Assembly (NCBI GenBank): GCA_004212135.1
Contig: RXIE01000073.1
Coordinates: forward strand, 1 to 14,419
Direction: 5' to 3'
Source: Candidatus Methanophagales archaeon ANME-1-THS
GTDB lineage: Archaea; Halobacteriota; Syntropharchaeia; Alkanophagales; Methanospirareceae
DNA length: 14,419 nt
Below the pieces are notes generated by a model that was not told the origin of the DNA, did not search any database, and was given only the letters and a program-made list of their open reading frames with translations. How positions within the stretch are numbered: position 1 is the stretch's first letter; every line of letters begins with the position of its first letter. Below are positions 1-5,881 of the stretch, in pieces. The position numbers were made by a program, and so were the translations under genes.

Positions 1-100
1 CTGCTACCATGAGAATAACACCGATGACGGGCGATACACCTTTCTTACTTCTGCTTGAGCGAACTTGTTTAAAACTCTGTGCTTTGTTTTTCAGTTTCAT
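1..100 (-). CDS. Archaeal type IV pilin-like protein, N-terminal fragment (runs off left edge)
   Basis: Reading the minus strand from the ATG at 100-98 gives 33 codons with no stop before the window ends. The peptide starts with a basic leader (MKLKNKAQSFKQ, then SSRSKKG) and continues into VSPVIGVILMVA. This matches the N-terminal signature of archaeal pilins (Pilin_N, formerly DUF1628): a basic leader, a G before the processing site, then VSPVIGVILMVA as the start of the hydrophobic assembly helix. A prepilin peptidase of the PibD/EppA type would be expected to cut after KKG. A near-perfect Shine-Dalgarno (GGAGGTGA, minus strand of 111-118) lies ten bases upstream and supports this start. 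The mature domain lies outside the window, so it could be an adhesion pilin or another surface protein using this leader. It is transcribed away from the plus-strand membrane gene at 299. Confidence 0.8.
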   Translation of the reverse strand, partial: MKLKNKAQSFKQVRSSRSKKGVSPVIGVILMVA

Positions 101-110
101 TTTTTTCCTC

Positions 111-118
111 TCACCTCC
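111..118 (-). promoter_or_regulatory. Strong Shine-Dalgarno of the pilin gene
   Basis: The minus strand reads GGAGGTGA, complementary to the archaeal 16S rRNA 3' end, ten bases before the ATG at 100. It fixes the start of the partial pilin gene. Confidence 0.75.
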
Positions 119-226
119 TAATCCTTCAAATTCCTCCTCGTGCAGTTTACGTAGATACAATTGCTCCAGATACCTTAAAAGGATTCCGAGTATGGTTAAA
201 AAAATATACAATATTTGAAATATTTG

Positions 227-241
227 TTGAATATAATTCAA
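227..241. repeat. Short palindrome TTGAAT-ATA-ATTCAA
   Basis: Two 6-base arms in inverted orientation are separated by three bases. They lie in the AT-rich stretch between the divergent pilin gene and the DUF5658-like gene. It could be an operator or simply reflect AT-rich composition. No coding signal was seen between about 120 and 264. Confidence 0.25.
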
Positions 242-263
242 AAAATTATCACTATCAAGAAGC

Positions 264-271
264 TACATATA
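264..271 (+). promoter_or_regulatory. TATA-like box for the DUF5658-like gene
   Basis: The sequence TACATATA lies about 30 bases before the ATG at 299. With an archaeal TATA-to-start distance of 25-30 bases the transcript would be leaderless or nearly so. That agrees with the absence of a Shine-Dalgarno at 299 and favours that start over the upstream in-frame ATG at 215. Confidence 0.4.
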
Positions 272-298
272 GGGGCTCTTCGCTATTACGGTTACCAC

Positions 299-655
299 AT
301 GAAGCTGGTGAAGCTACAGGATGAGTGGGGGTATTACCCGAGCAGTATCTTTGGCTATACAATCCTCTTCTACAGTCTCAACATGCTTGACTTTATCATC
401 ACCCGACTCGCGCTCGAGCACTGTGAGTCTGTCGTGGAACTCAATCCGCTCTACCATCACCCGTTCTTTGCGCTCTTGAAGACCTTCGTACCGGTTTACC
501 TGCTCGCCCTGTACTTCAGCTTATACTTCGTGAGCAGATCTGAGGAGGAGAGAGGTGTGATCGGGCGATATGGATTGGGCGCCATCATGATGGTGGTATT
601 TTTATACGAGTTTATCTGTCTCAATAACCTCATGCTCATTTATATTGCTCAATAA
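299..655 (+). CDS. Small multi-pass membrane protein, DUF5658-like
   Basis: The 118-residue product starts MKLVKLQDEWG and has three hydrophobic segments at about residues 17-38, 57-78 and 94-116, split by a short charged loop (SRSEEERG). The stretch LNMLDFIITRLAL followed by VELNPL resembles the DUF5658 family pattern, in which an N-x-x-D in the first membrane helix is followed by E-x-NP. That family is membrane-bound and of unknown function. An in-frame ATG at 215 would add 28 residues from AT-rich DNA with no family-like character, so I chose 299, which sits at a leaderless-type distance from a TATA-like box. The last seven bases overlap the convergent decarboxylase gene. Family assignment is by pattern only. 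Confidence 0.7.
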   Translation: MKLVKLQDEWGYYPSSIFGYTILFYSLNMLDFIITRLALEHCESVVELNPLYHHPFFALLKTFVPVYLLALYFSLYFVSRSEEERGVIGRYGLGAIMMVVFLYEFICLNNLMLIYIAQ

Positions 656-1266
656 GCTCTATCGCTCCTGCAGGATTTCGAAGCGGAGAGTGGGGAGTTC
701 ACCTGTGATGCGATACTGGTTTTTTTGCACCTCACCCGTGCACCCTCTCTCACCAGTATCTCGAACCCATCAGGGATGCTGAGATCCACGCGTGAGCCCA
801 AACAGATCTTCCCCAATCGCTGACCCTGCTGGACGATCTGCCCTTCTTTCACCTCGCAGATGATCTTTCGGGTAAAGAAGCCAGCTATTTGGACGATTTT
901 TATATCGCCGTAGACCGTGCTCAGTTCTATGGTGTTTTTCGTGTTACCATCGCTGCTGCGGAGAAATGCAGGCTTAAAAATCCCTTTCTCAGGCGTGATG
1001 CTCTTCACGACACCGGCTAAGGGCGCGGTCGTTATATGCACATTGTGCAGGTGCATGAATATGGAGACGATTCTTTCTCCTTCGACCCCGCCATGCGCGG
1101 CATGTGCAGCGTCTTTGAGCCCCCTTTTTGTAAATAACGGGGCTTCGCCCCATTGACCCTGTAAGCCCTGTAATGGCTTTGTTTGTTGATCGCCCGTTCC
1201 ATAATTTTGTATCCTTATTACCCGCCCACTTGCCGGCGAGAGCATAGATTCAGTCATGTGAACCAT
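649..1266 (-). CDS. asd: Archaetidylserine/phosphatidylserine decarboxylase (short PSD type)
   Basis: This enzyme removes CO2 from the serine headgroup of archaetidylserine to give archaetidylethanolamine at the membrane, using a self-made pyruvoyl group. Seen in order in 205 residues: SPASGRV (9-15, the family's SPADG box), VSIFMHLHNVHITTAP (67-82), IVQIAGFFTRKI (124-135), then LGSRVDLSIP (156-165). G157-S158 is the expected self-cleavage site of short-form enzymes, and RVRCKKTSIAS matches the usual C-terminal turn. Three oddities stand out. The N-terminal hydrophobic anchor and FFRDP-like segment of short PSDs are absent. The spacing between SPASG and VSIFM is about 52 residues, where I recall about 25. 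There is also a 19-residue tail after the normal end. The ORF directly follows the MNT-HEPN gene (stop at 1271) and its end overlaps the convergent membrane gene by seven bases. ATGs at 1257 and 1245 are alternative starts. Confidence 0.82.
   Translation of the reverse strand: MVHMTESMLSPASGRVIRIQNYGTGDQQTKPLQGLQGQWGEAPLFTKRGLKDAAHAAHGGVEGERIVSIFMHLHNVHITTAPLAGVVKSITPEKGIFKPAFLRSSDGNTKNTIELSTVYGDIKIVQIAGFFTRKIICEVKEGQIVQQGQRLGKICLGSRVDLSIPDGFEILVREGARVRCKKTSIASQVNSPLSASKSCRSDRAY
1139..1151. repeat. GC-rich hairpin inside the decarboxylase gene
   Basis: GGGGC-TTC-GCCCC is a perfect 5-bp stem with a three-base loop, inside the part of the decarboxylase ORF that looks like an insertion. It is flanked by a short tandem (CCCTGTAA, AG, CCCTGTAA, 1157-1174), which fits a palindromic mobile repeat inserted in frame. 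Confidence 0.45.
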
Positions 1267-1270
1267 TTCT

Positions 1271-2098
1271 TCACAAATTCTCCCCCTTCTTTAACACGTT
1301 CTCTGTCTTTTTTATTGCATCTCCAGCATCGCGCTCATCATACTCCTCAGAAGGAAGTTTTATCCTGCCCGCGTCTATCAGAGGATATCTTGTCGTCGAG
1401 ATATGAACTTCCATTTCCGCCGCTAGTTCCACAAGTTCATCCAACTCGGTCAAATCTCTTGTTCCAACCTCTTCCTTCAGCATATCAGAAACATAATGAC
1501 TCTTTTTAAACTTACCAAAGCAGATCAAGACCGCTTTAGCTACCTTCTCCACGCATTGCTGGCAATGATACACCGCTTTGTCAAAAATTTTTGCCTCATA
1601 AAGTATCCGTGCAGAGATCAGATCACGCTTCGCATCTTCTAGCCAACTCTCTGCAAGTTCTTCATTGGTAATAGAAAATTCGATTTTTGCCGAGACACTG
1701 GGAAAAAGCCATGCCGATTTACGCCTTTCCAAGCCTCTTCTCTTTATATACGCCCTGGTATCCTCTAATATCTCTTTCAAAAATCCTTCATCAAATAGTA
1801 TCTCCCCATCAAGTGCGATTTCAAAGTAAAAAGGATGATGGCTTCTAAAATTTTCTAAACATTCTTCCCGGGAGAGGATAACCAGATCTAAGGGTAACTT
1901 TAAAGATGTCTTGAGCTCAACAGCATCCTTTATCTTTTCTGCCTTCGACTTTTTTTCTTTTAGAACAATTAATAGATCCACATCATTATACTCCTCTCCC
2001 CGTGAATAAGAGCCAAAAATCAGAACTGAAACTAATTTTTCACCGTATTTTTTCAATAATCCCTTTTTTATTTCTTCAATCATCTTCTCGGAATCCAT
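1271..2098 (-). CDS. Fused MNT-HEPN protein (nucleotidyltransferase + HEPN)
   Basis: The protein has 275 residues from the ATG at 2098. An earlier in-frame ATG at 2131 would lie deeper inside pcm. The N-terminal half is a minimal nucleotidyltransferase: FGSYSRG (28-34) with D39 and D41 in YNDVDLLIV and a third acidic residue at D71 (PLDLVIL), the usual G-S...D-x-D metal site. The C-terminal half is a HEPN helical bundle (about 148-270), with WLEDAKRDLISARILYEA, CQQCVEKVAKAVLI, then the conserved H201 in KKSHYVSDML and TTRYPL near the end. MNT and HEPN are usually separate genes forming toxin-antitoxin pairs (MntA/HepT); here one chain holds both. A clear RNase R-x4-6-H is not seen, so the HEPN half may bind nucleotide or RNA rather than cut. 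It overlaps the end of pcm by 23 bases and closes a housekeeping operon. Confidence 0.85.
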   Translation of the reverse strand: MDSEKMIEEIKKGLLKKYGEKLVSVLIFGSYSRGEEYNDVDLLIVLKEKKSKAEKIKDAVELKTSLKLPLDLVILSREECLENFRSHHPFYFEIALDGEILFDEGFLKEILEDTRAYIKRRGLERRKSAWLFPSVSAKIEFSITNEELAESWLEDAKRDLISARILYEAKIFDKAVYHCQQCVEKVAKAVLICFGKFKKSHYVSDMLKEEVGTRDLTELDELVELAAEMEVHISTTRYPLIDAGRIKLPSEEYDERDAGDAIKKTENVLKKGENL

Positions 2099-2738
2099 AC
2101 TTTCCCAGCAGGGGCACGAATACCACATCACATTTTCGTTCCTTCTTTATCCCATTCTTCTTCTCCACGAGATACAGTACCTGCCGGATTTTACCGACCG
2201 GAATAACCATCTTTCCACCCGCTTTCAACTGCTCGAGTAAGGGTGGTGGCAGATCAGGAGCGGCACAGGTCACACTTATTTTATCATAGGGCGCATATTC
2301 CGGGAGTCCAAGGGTTCCATCGCCGGTGATCACCCTCACCTTTGTATACCCGGCCTTGTTGAGATTCTTCGTCGAAAACTCCACGAGCCACGTGATCCGT
2401 TCTACGGAGTATACCTGCCCTTCCTCGCCGATCAGCTCCGCAATGACTGCGGCATGGTAACCCGAACCCGCGCCGATTTCAAGCACTTTATCGCCTCGTT
2501 TCAGCTCTAAAAGATCGCACATCAGCGCAACCATGTGGGGTGCACTTATCGTTTGACCTTCGCCAATAGGTAAGGGATAATCAGCGTATGCCTGATCGGT
2601 GAGATGAGGTGGGACGAAAAGGTGCCTTTTGACCCGCATCATCGCCTGCAACACCGCTTCACTGATCCCCTGTCGTCTGAGATGCTCGACCAGTCTCATT
2701 CGCTCTTCCTTGTATCTCTGCTCCTCTTCCTGGACCAT
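2076..2738 (-). CDS. pcm: Protein-L-isoaspartate O-methyltransferase
   Basis: Pcm repairs aged proteins by SAM-dependent methylation of L-isoaspartyl residues in the cytoplasm. The 220-residue chain is close to the usual bacterial and archaeal length (about 210). Visible motifs are FVPP (41-44), the family box GEGQTISAPHM (59-69), SAM motif I VLEIGAGSGYHAAV (85-98), the acidic end of the second strand YSVER (110-114), TGDG (138-141) and YDKISVTCAAP (151-161). I chose the ATG at 2738 because it begins one base after the stop of the KH gene (TGA-G-ATG), a typical translationally coupled junction. An upstream in-frame ATG at 2816 would overlap the KH gene and adds residues unlike the family. It lies in the aif1A-rio1-dim2 string, so it is probably expressed with it. 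Confidence 0.93.
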   Translation of the reverse strand: MVQEEEQRYKEERMRLVEHLRRQGISEAVLQAMMRVKRHLFVPPHLTDQAYADYPLPIGEGQTISAPHMVALMCDLLELKRGDKVLEIGAGSGYHAAVIAELIGEEGQVYSVERITWLVEFSTKNLNKAGYTKVRVITGDGTLGLPEYAPYDKISVTCAAPDLPPPLLEQLKAGGKMVIPVGKIRQVLYLVEKKNGIKKERKCDVVFVPLLGKYGFREDD

Positions 2739-2739
2739 C

Positions 2740-3279
2740 TCACCACTTTTCCTGCTCTTCCTCAGCCGCGCTCTGCTTTCGTTCCAGGAAACTGTAGACC
2801 GCGCTATGAGGTGCACCCTGTATCAGCATGTTTATGGCTTCACGCGCGGTTTGTATCTGATGCGATTGCCCCAGCAAGCTTATGGTCTTCCCGAAGACCG
2901 AGATTTTTACGCCCGCGAGATCCTCGATCACCCGCCGTGTCCGCCCATTGCGCCCTATAACACGTCCCTTCACGCGATTCAAGGTCTTTGGCGAGAGCCG
3001 TGCGAGCGAGATGACATCGAAGAGAAGCTGATCGTCATCGAGTAATGCGACGGCGTTTTCGGGAGAAAAACCTCGTCCAATTGCCTTGATCGTCTCAGCA
3101 ACGCGGAGTGCTCTGAGCGGATCACCCGTCTCGGAGCGTTCTATAATGACCTCGCCCTCAGTGCTATCCACCTGTATTTTGCTCCCTGATCTTTTCTCGA
3201 GCTCTTCTTTTACCAGCCCTTTTTGCCCGATGAGCACACCTATTCTATCCAGCGGAATCTTAACGTGCTGAGTTACCAT
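2740..3279 (-). CDS. Archaeal Dim2/Pno1-type RNA-binding protein with two KH domains
   Basis: The 179-residue protein has two KH motifs. The first has IGQKG with GxxG at 18-21, followed by RSGSKIQV. The second has IGRNG at 108-112, followed by LAGVKISV. This layout is that of archaeal Dim2p/Pno1 (Krr1-like), which binds the 3' end of pre-16S rRNA and helps mature the small ribosomal subunit. In archaea it is commonly next to the Rio1 kinase and aIF1A genes, as here, and aDim2 has been reported to bind aIF2alpha in related organisms. The tail (RKQSAAEEEQEKW) is charged and likely flexible. The ATG at 3279 has only a weak AAGGGG-like site before it. An in-frame stop at 3328-3330 rules out a longer start with ATG. 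See the small upstream ORF that overlaps this start. Confidence 0.9.
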   Translation of the reverse strand: MVTQHVKIPLDRIGVLIGQKGLVKEELEKRSGSKIQVDSTEGEVIIERSETGDPLRALRVAETIKAIGRGFSPENAVALLDDDQLLFDVISLARLSPKTLNRVKGRVIGRNGRTRRVIEDLAGVKISVFGKTISLLGQSHQIQTAREAINMLIQGAPHSAVYSFLERKQSAAEEEQEKW

Positions 3280-3331
3280 GTGTACAGAGCCCCTTAACCC
3301 GACTGCGAGGAGTGCACGTAGTATTATTCAT
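3260..3331 (-). CDS. Possible 23-codon leader ORF upstream of the KH gene
   Basis: In the 70-base gap between rio1 and the KH gene the minus strand has AAGGTGAT (3335-3342), a strong Shine-Dalgarno match, then after three bases an ATG (3331-3329). It opens a 23-residue frame (MNNTTCTPRSRVKG...) ending in TAA at 3260, inside the start of the KH gene in another frame. The KH gene itself has a much weaker ribosome site. The small frame could be a coupling leader that feeds ribosomes to the KH start, or an accident. The peptide resembles nothing I know. Confidence 0.25.
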   Translation of the reverse strand: MNNTTCTPRSRVKGLCTHGNSAR

Positions 3332-3349
3332 TTTATCACCTTGGGTATT

Positions 3350-4252
3350 TTAACCTTTGCCCAGCCCCCGGTATGCGCGCTGTGAGCTCTCAGCAGCTCG
3401 CTCAGCCCCCTGGATCATCTGCATTACCTCCTCTTCTGAATACGCAAGACCATGTTTCCTGAAGAAGACCGTGAGATTTTGCACGTCCCGTTTGAGATAG
3501 CGCTCGGCATGGGGATGGGAGACCAGCAGTGACTGGCCCATATCGATTAGTACCGGCTCGAGGGCAATTTCCGCTCCAGCAGGCGCACGCGTTTGGAGTT
3601 CCCGCTCTACATAGCCCTTCATCACGATGTTGAACTCACTGAGGTCCGCATGCACGAGCATTCCCTTCTCATACAGGGTTTTTATAGCCGAGATGAGACG
3701 CAGAAAGAGTTCTTCGAGCTCAACATCAGCCTTGAGCATATCCGCTGGAAGGTCATGCAATCGCGGTGCTGCTATCCCCTCTTTGCCTATAAACTCCATG
3801 ATGAGCACATTCTTATCGCAGGCGATGGGCCGGGGAACCCGCACGCCAGCCTCAGTCGCTCGTTTGAGATTCTTGTACTCTTTTTGAGCCCAGGTATAGA
3901 TGACACTGCGGCGATCTTTTCGCAGAGGTTCGAATCGCGGATCGCCACTGATATAATCGATCATGGCATTGAAATGCGCGGTATTTATTTTATACATCTT
4001 GATCGCCAGTTCCTCGTCTTCACCCCCGATCGCGTGGAATATAACCGACTCCTTACCCTGGCTTACCGGACCCCCCAATGCTTTTATAATCCCCTTCTTT
4101 GAGAACTTATAGAGCGTTTCCAGGGTCGGGATGTCAAAGACATACTGCTCTGTTTTCCGATCACGATAATCCTTTTTTCTGCGTTTACCTTTAGGTAATT
4201 GCCGTTCACTGACCCACTTTTCTATTTCAAATAGCCCTTCTTTCTCAGCCAT
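3350..4252 (-). CDS. rio1: Rio1 serine/threonine protein kinase
   Basis: Rio1 is an atypical kinase/ATPase needed for late maturation of the small ribosomal subunit. The 300 residues hold the RIO signature: the ATP-site loop GGPVSQGKESVIF (60-72), the nucleotide-binding lysine K85 in LAIKMYK, the hinge region IMEFIG (151-156), the catalytic loop LVHADLSEFNIV (199-210) with D203 and N208, and the metal-binding LIDMGQS (235-241) with D237. The GKES form and the DMGQ loop fit Rio1 rather than Rio2, and no N-terminal winged helix is present. The start at 4252 (MAEKEGLFE) lies 31 bases inside the end of aif1A. An earlier in-frame ATG at 4312 adds a cysteine-rich stretch unlike the family and was rejected. 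The gene sits between aif1A and the KH/Dim2 gene, a conserved archaeal arrangement. Confidence 0.95.
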   Translation of the reverse strand: MAEKEGLFEIEKWVSERQLPKGKRRKKDYRDRKTEQYVFDIPTLETLYKFSKKGIIKALGGPVSQGKESVIFHAIGGEDEELAIKMYKINTAHFNAMIDYISGDPRFEPLRKDRRSVIYTWAQKEYKNLKRATEAGVRVPRPIACDKNVLIMEFIGKEGIAAPRLHDLPADMLKADVELEELFLRLISAIKTLYEKGMLVHADLSEFNIVMKGYVERELQTRAPAGAEIALEPVLIDMGQSLLVSHPHAERYLKRDVQNLTVFFRKHGLAYSEEEVMQMIQGAERAAESSQRAYRGLGKG

Positions 4253-4545
4253 TCTACTTGCGGTCGCGTGTATTTGTGGATGACATCCCCCTTTGCATCC
4301 TGAAATTCCCATGGCACGACAATGACCACATCACCAATTGAAATCCATTCTCGCCTCTTTAACTTGCCCGGGATCCGTGCCATTCGTTCAACTCCATCCA
4401 TGCACCGAACCGTTACTCTTCTCCCGCCTAAGGTCTTATCTACTATCCCAAACACCTCCCCTTTCTTCTTTTGAGGTATTCGAACGCGTATGACTTCTCC
4501 ACCTTCCTCCGAGGTATCTACACCTTCCTCTTCTTCCACCGCCAT
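4222..4545 (-). CDS. eif1A: Translation initiation factor aIF1A
   Basis: aIF1A binds the A site of the 30S subunit and helps select the start codon. The 107-residue protein has an acidic N-terminal tail (MAVEEEEGVDTSEEGGE). A single OB-fold follows from about residue 20 to 85, with VRIPQKKKGEVFGIVDKTLG, VTVRCMDG, RMARIPGKLKRREWI and GDVVIVVPWEFQDAKGDVI. The C-terminal KYTRPQVEWLRKKGYLK is a typical ending for the archaeal family. It is the first gene of the minus-strand string, transcribed from the divergent region before 4546. Its 3' end overlaps rio1, so the two are likely translationally linked. Confidence 0.95.
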   Translation of the reverse strand: MAVEEEEGVDTSEEGGEVIRVRIPQKKKGEVFGIVDKTLGGRRVTVRCMDGVERMARIPGKLKRREWISIGDVVIVVPWEFQDAKGDVIHKYTRPQVEWLRKKGYLK

Positions 4546-4565
4546 CCCTTAGGTTACCTCTGCCT

Positions 4566-4579
4566 CAGGCATTTGCCTG
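4566..4579. repeat. Hairpin in the leader of aif1A
   Basis: CAGGC-ATTT-GCCTG is a perfect inverted repeat 20-34 bases upstream of the aif1A start, where the 5' leader of that mRNA should lie. It could affect translation of the cluster. It is short, so chance is possible. Confidence 0.3.
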
Positions 4580-4662
4580 CCCCTGCGAGAATTGTACATG
4601 AGAACCGAGCATTGAGAGAACCAAAGTCTTTTGCGCATATTAAGGTTAGCCCAATCGCAATA

Positions 4663-4670
4663 TTTATATA
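4663..4670. promoter_or_regulatory. Shared TATA box of the divergent aif1A and arvA promoters
   Basis: TTTATATA on the plus strand reads TATATAAA on the minus strand, where it is preceded by purine-rich AAAGGT resembling a BRE. The 211-base intergenic region holds one clear TATA element, and near-palindromic boxes of this kind can work both ways. On the minus strand it would start transcription near 4640, giving aif1A a leader of about 95 bases. On the plus strand it would start near 4690, with a leader of about 65 bases for arvA. Confidence 0.5.
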
Positions 4671-4715
4671 ACCTTTGTTTCCATAGTAGGTAGTGAACGG
4701 GTACTGGTAAGGTTG

Positions 4716-4731
4716 AGCTCAGCATTGAGCT
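4716..4731. repeat. Hairpin in the arvA leader
   Basis: AGCTCA-GCAT-TGAGCT is a perfect 6-bp stem with a four-base loop, 26-41 bases before the arvA start, inside the predicted 5' leader. Function unknown. Confidence 0.3.
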
Positions 4732-4756
4732 GCATGTAAGCGAAGCGACGCGAAAG

Positions 4757-5491
4757 ATGGAAGAAGGGAGAAGATTGCGGAGGCGAAGGAAAGGGCTTTT
4801 ATCGCGGCTGATACGGAGCTTATTTTTCAGAAAGGCGACGGCACGAATTGGCATCTACGGCCCGCCGAATGCAGGCAAGACCACCCTGGCAAATAGAATA
4901 GTCCATACGTTTGTGGATGAGCACGAGGATATCGGGATCGTTTCACAGGTCCCCCATGAGACGAGAAGAACCATGATGCGGGAGGGCATACTCATAGACC
5001 TGAAGGCGAAGTTACAACTGAACCCCTACCCGACCGAAAACCCCCATCCACCATCAAATCCCTATCCAAAGGCACGAGAGGCACGAGCAAAATTGAAGAT
5101 TGATATCGTCGATACACCGGGATTAGCGACCAAAATCGATTTCCATGATTTCCTTGCCTATGGGTTGGACGAGGCGGAAGCGAAGAAGCGAGCGAAAGAA
5201 GCGACTGAAGGGGTGATAGAGGCCATAAAATGGCTCGATGATGTTGACGGTGTGCTGCTCCTGATGGATGCGACCGAGGATCCGTACACACAAACGAACA
5301 TTGTGATCATTGGAAATTTAGAAGCACGGGGTATCCCGGTGCTTATCGCAGCGAATAAGATTGACCTCACCGATGCCGCACCGCAGCGGATTATCGATGC
5401 ATTCCCCCAGCACACGGTCATACCGATATCCGCATTGAAGGGAGAGCACATGGAAGAGTTGTACGAGGAGATGGCGAGGAAGTTCAGGTGA
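4757..5491 (+). CDS. arvA: ArvA/OapA Era-like small GTPase
   Basis: This 244-residue small GTPase belongs to the archaeal ArvA (also OapA) family. ArvA has been tied to extracellular vesicle formation in haloarchaea, and the older name comes from its position near replication origins there. Visible: a very basic N-terminus (RRLRRRRKG), G1 GPPNAGKTT (35-43), the G2 region HETRRTMMREG (68-77), G3 DTPG (119-122), G4 NKID (200-203) and G5 SALKG (225-229). A proline-rich stretch (residues 89-106) built of three six-residue repeats (NPYPTE, NPHPPS, NPYPKA) sits between G2 and G3. The basic N-terminus could touch membrane. The next two genes encode ArvB and ArvC, so this is the complete three-gene set, first in its operon and divergent from aif1A. 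Confidence 0.9.
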   Translation: MEEGRRLRRRRKGLLSRLIRSLFFRKATARIGIYGPPNAGKTTLANRIVHTFVDEHEDIGIVSQVPHETRRTMMREGILIDLKAKLQLNPYPTENPHPPSNPYPKAREARAKLKIDIVDTPGLATKIDFHDFLAYGLDEAEAKKRAKEATEGVIEAIKWLDDVDGVLLLMDATEDPYTQTNIVIIGNLEARGIPVLIAANKIDLTDAAPQRIIDAFPQHTVIPISALKGEHMEELYEEMARKFR

Positions 5492-5534
5492 GGTGGTGAT
5501 ACACGTAGAAGAGCGGAGAGTGGTGTGAGAGCCG

Positions 5535-5867
5535 ATGGAGATAAAGATGGATCTGATATCAGAAGATAAGATAAGCGCGATGACCTCGCTGGAGAAGCTG
5601 AGATTCGTGCTGGATGGGGTAAAAGCGGGTAATATCGTGATCCTGGAGGGCGGGCTGACCTCGGAGGAGCAGATGAAACTCATCGAACTCACCATGAGTG
5701 AGGTCAATGACGATTTCCCGGGGATTGAGATCGGTGGATATCCAACCAGGAAGGGTTTTTTGAATCTCAAGCGGAAGACGCGGCTGACCGTGATCGGGCC
5801 TGCGAATATGATGCGCACGATACGAAAGGATAGGGACTTAATAAGCGCAATCGTTTCTGCAATCTGA
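5535..5867 (+). CDS. arvB: ArvB/OapB family protein (DUF2073)
   Basis: The 110-residue protein is of the DUF2073 family, now named OapB/ArvB. The recognised features are the start MDLISEDKI, then MTSLEKLRFVLDGVKAGNIV, ILEGGLTSEEQMKLIE, IEIGGYP and LTVIGPANMMRTIRKDRDLI. It has no membrane segment or signal peptide. Its place between ArvA and ArvC is the standard archaeal order, and it is expected to assist the ArvA GTPase in vesicle formation; its own biochemistry is not known to me. The start is the ATG at 5535; a second ATG four codons later (5547) is also plausible. The gap to arvA is 43 bases and to arvC 14 bases. Confidence 0.88.
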   Translation: MEIKMDLISEDKISAMTSLEKLRFVLDGVKAGNIVILEGGLTSEEQMKLIELTMSEVNDDFPGIEIGGYPTRKGFLNLKRKTRLTVIGPANMMRTIRKDRDLISAIVSAI

Positions 5868-5881
5868 GCTAATAAGAGAAC

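Noticed and set aside
9..324. Two short plus-strand ORFs at the left edge (9-218 and 79-324)
   Set aside because: They run antisense to the pilin start and through AT-rich intergenic DNA, with no recognisable domain or ribosome site.
3593..4102. A 169-codon plus-strand ORF opposite rio1
   Set aside because: It lies wholly inside the well-supported Rio1 gene on the other strand, has no family-like motif or ribosome site, and is a mirror of a GC-rich coding region.
4546..4756. A tRNA or structured RNA gene in the divergent gap
   Set aside because: Only two small hairpins were found; no cloverleaf, T-loop consensus or larger conserved fold could be read.
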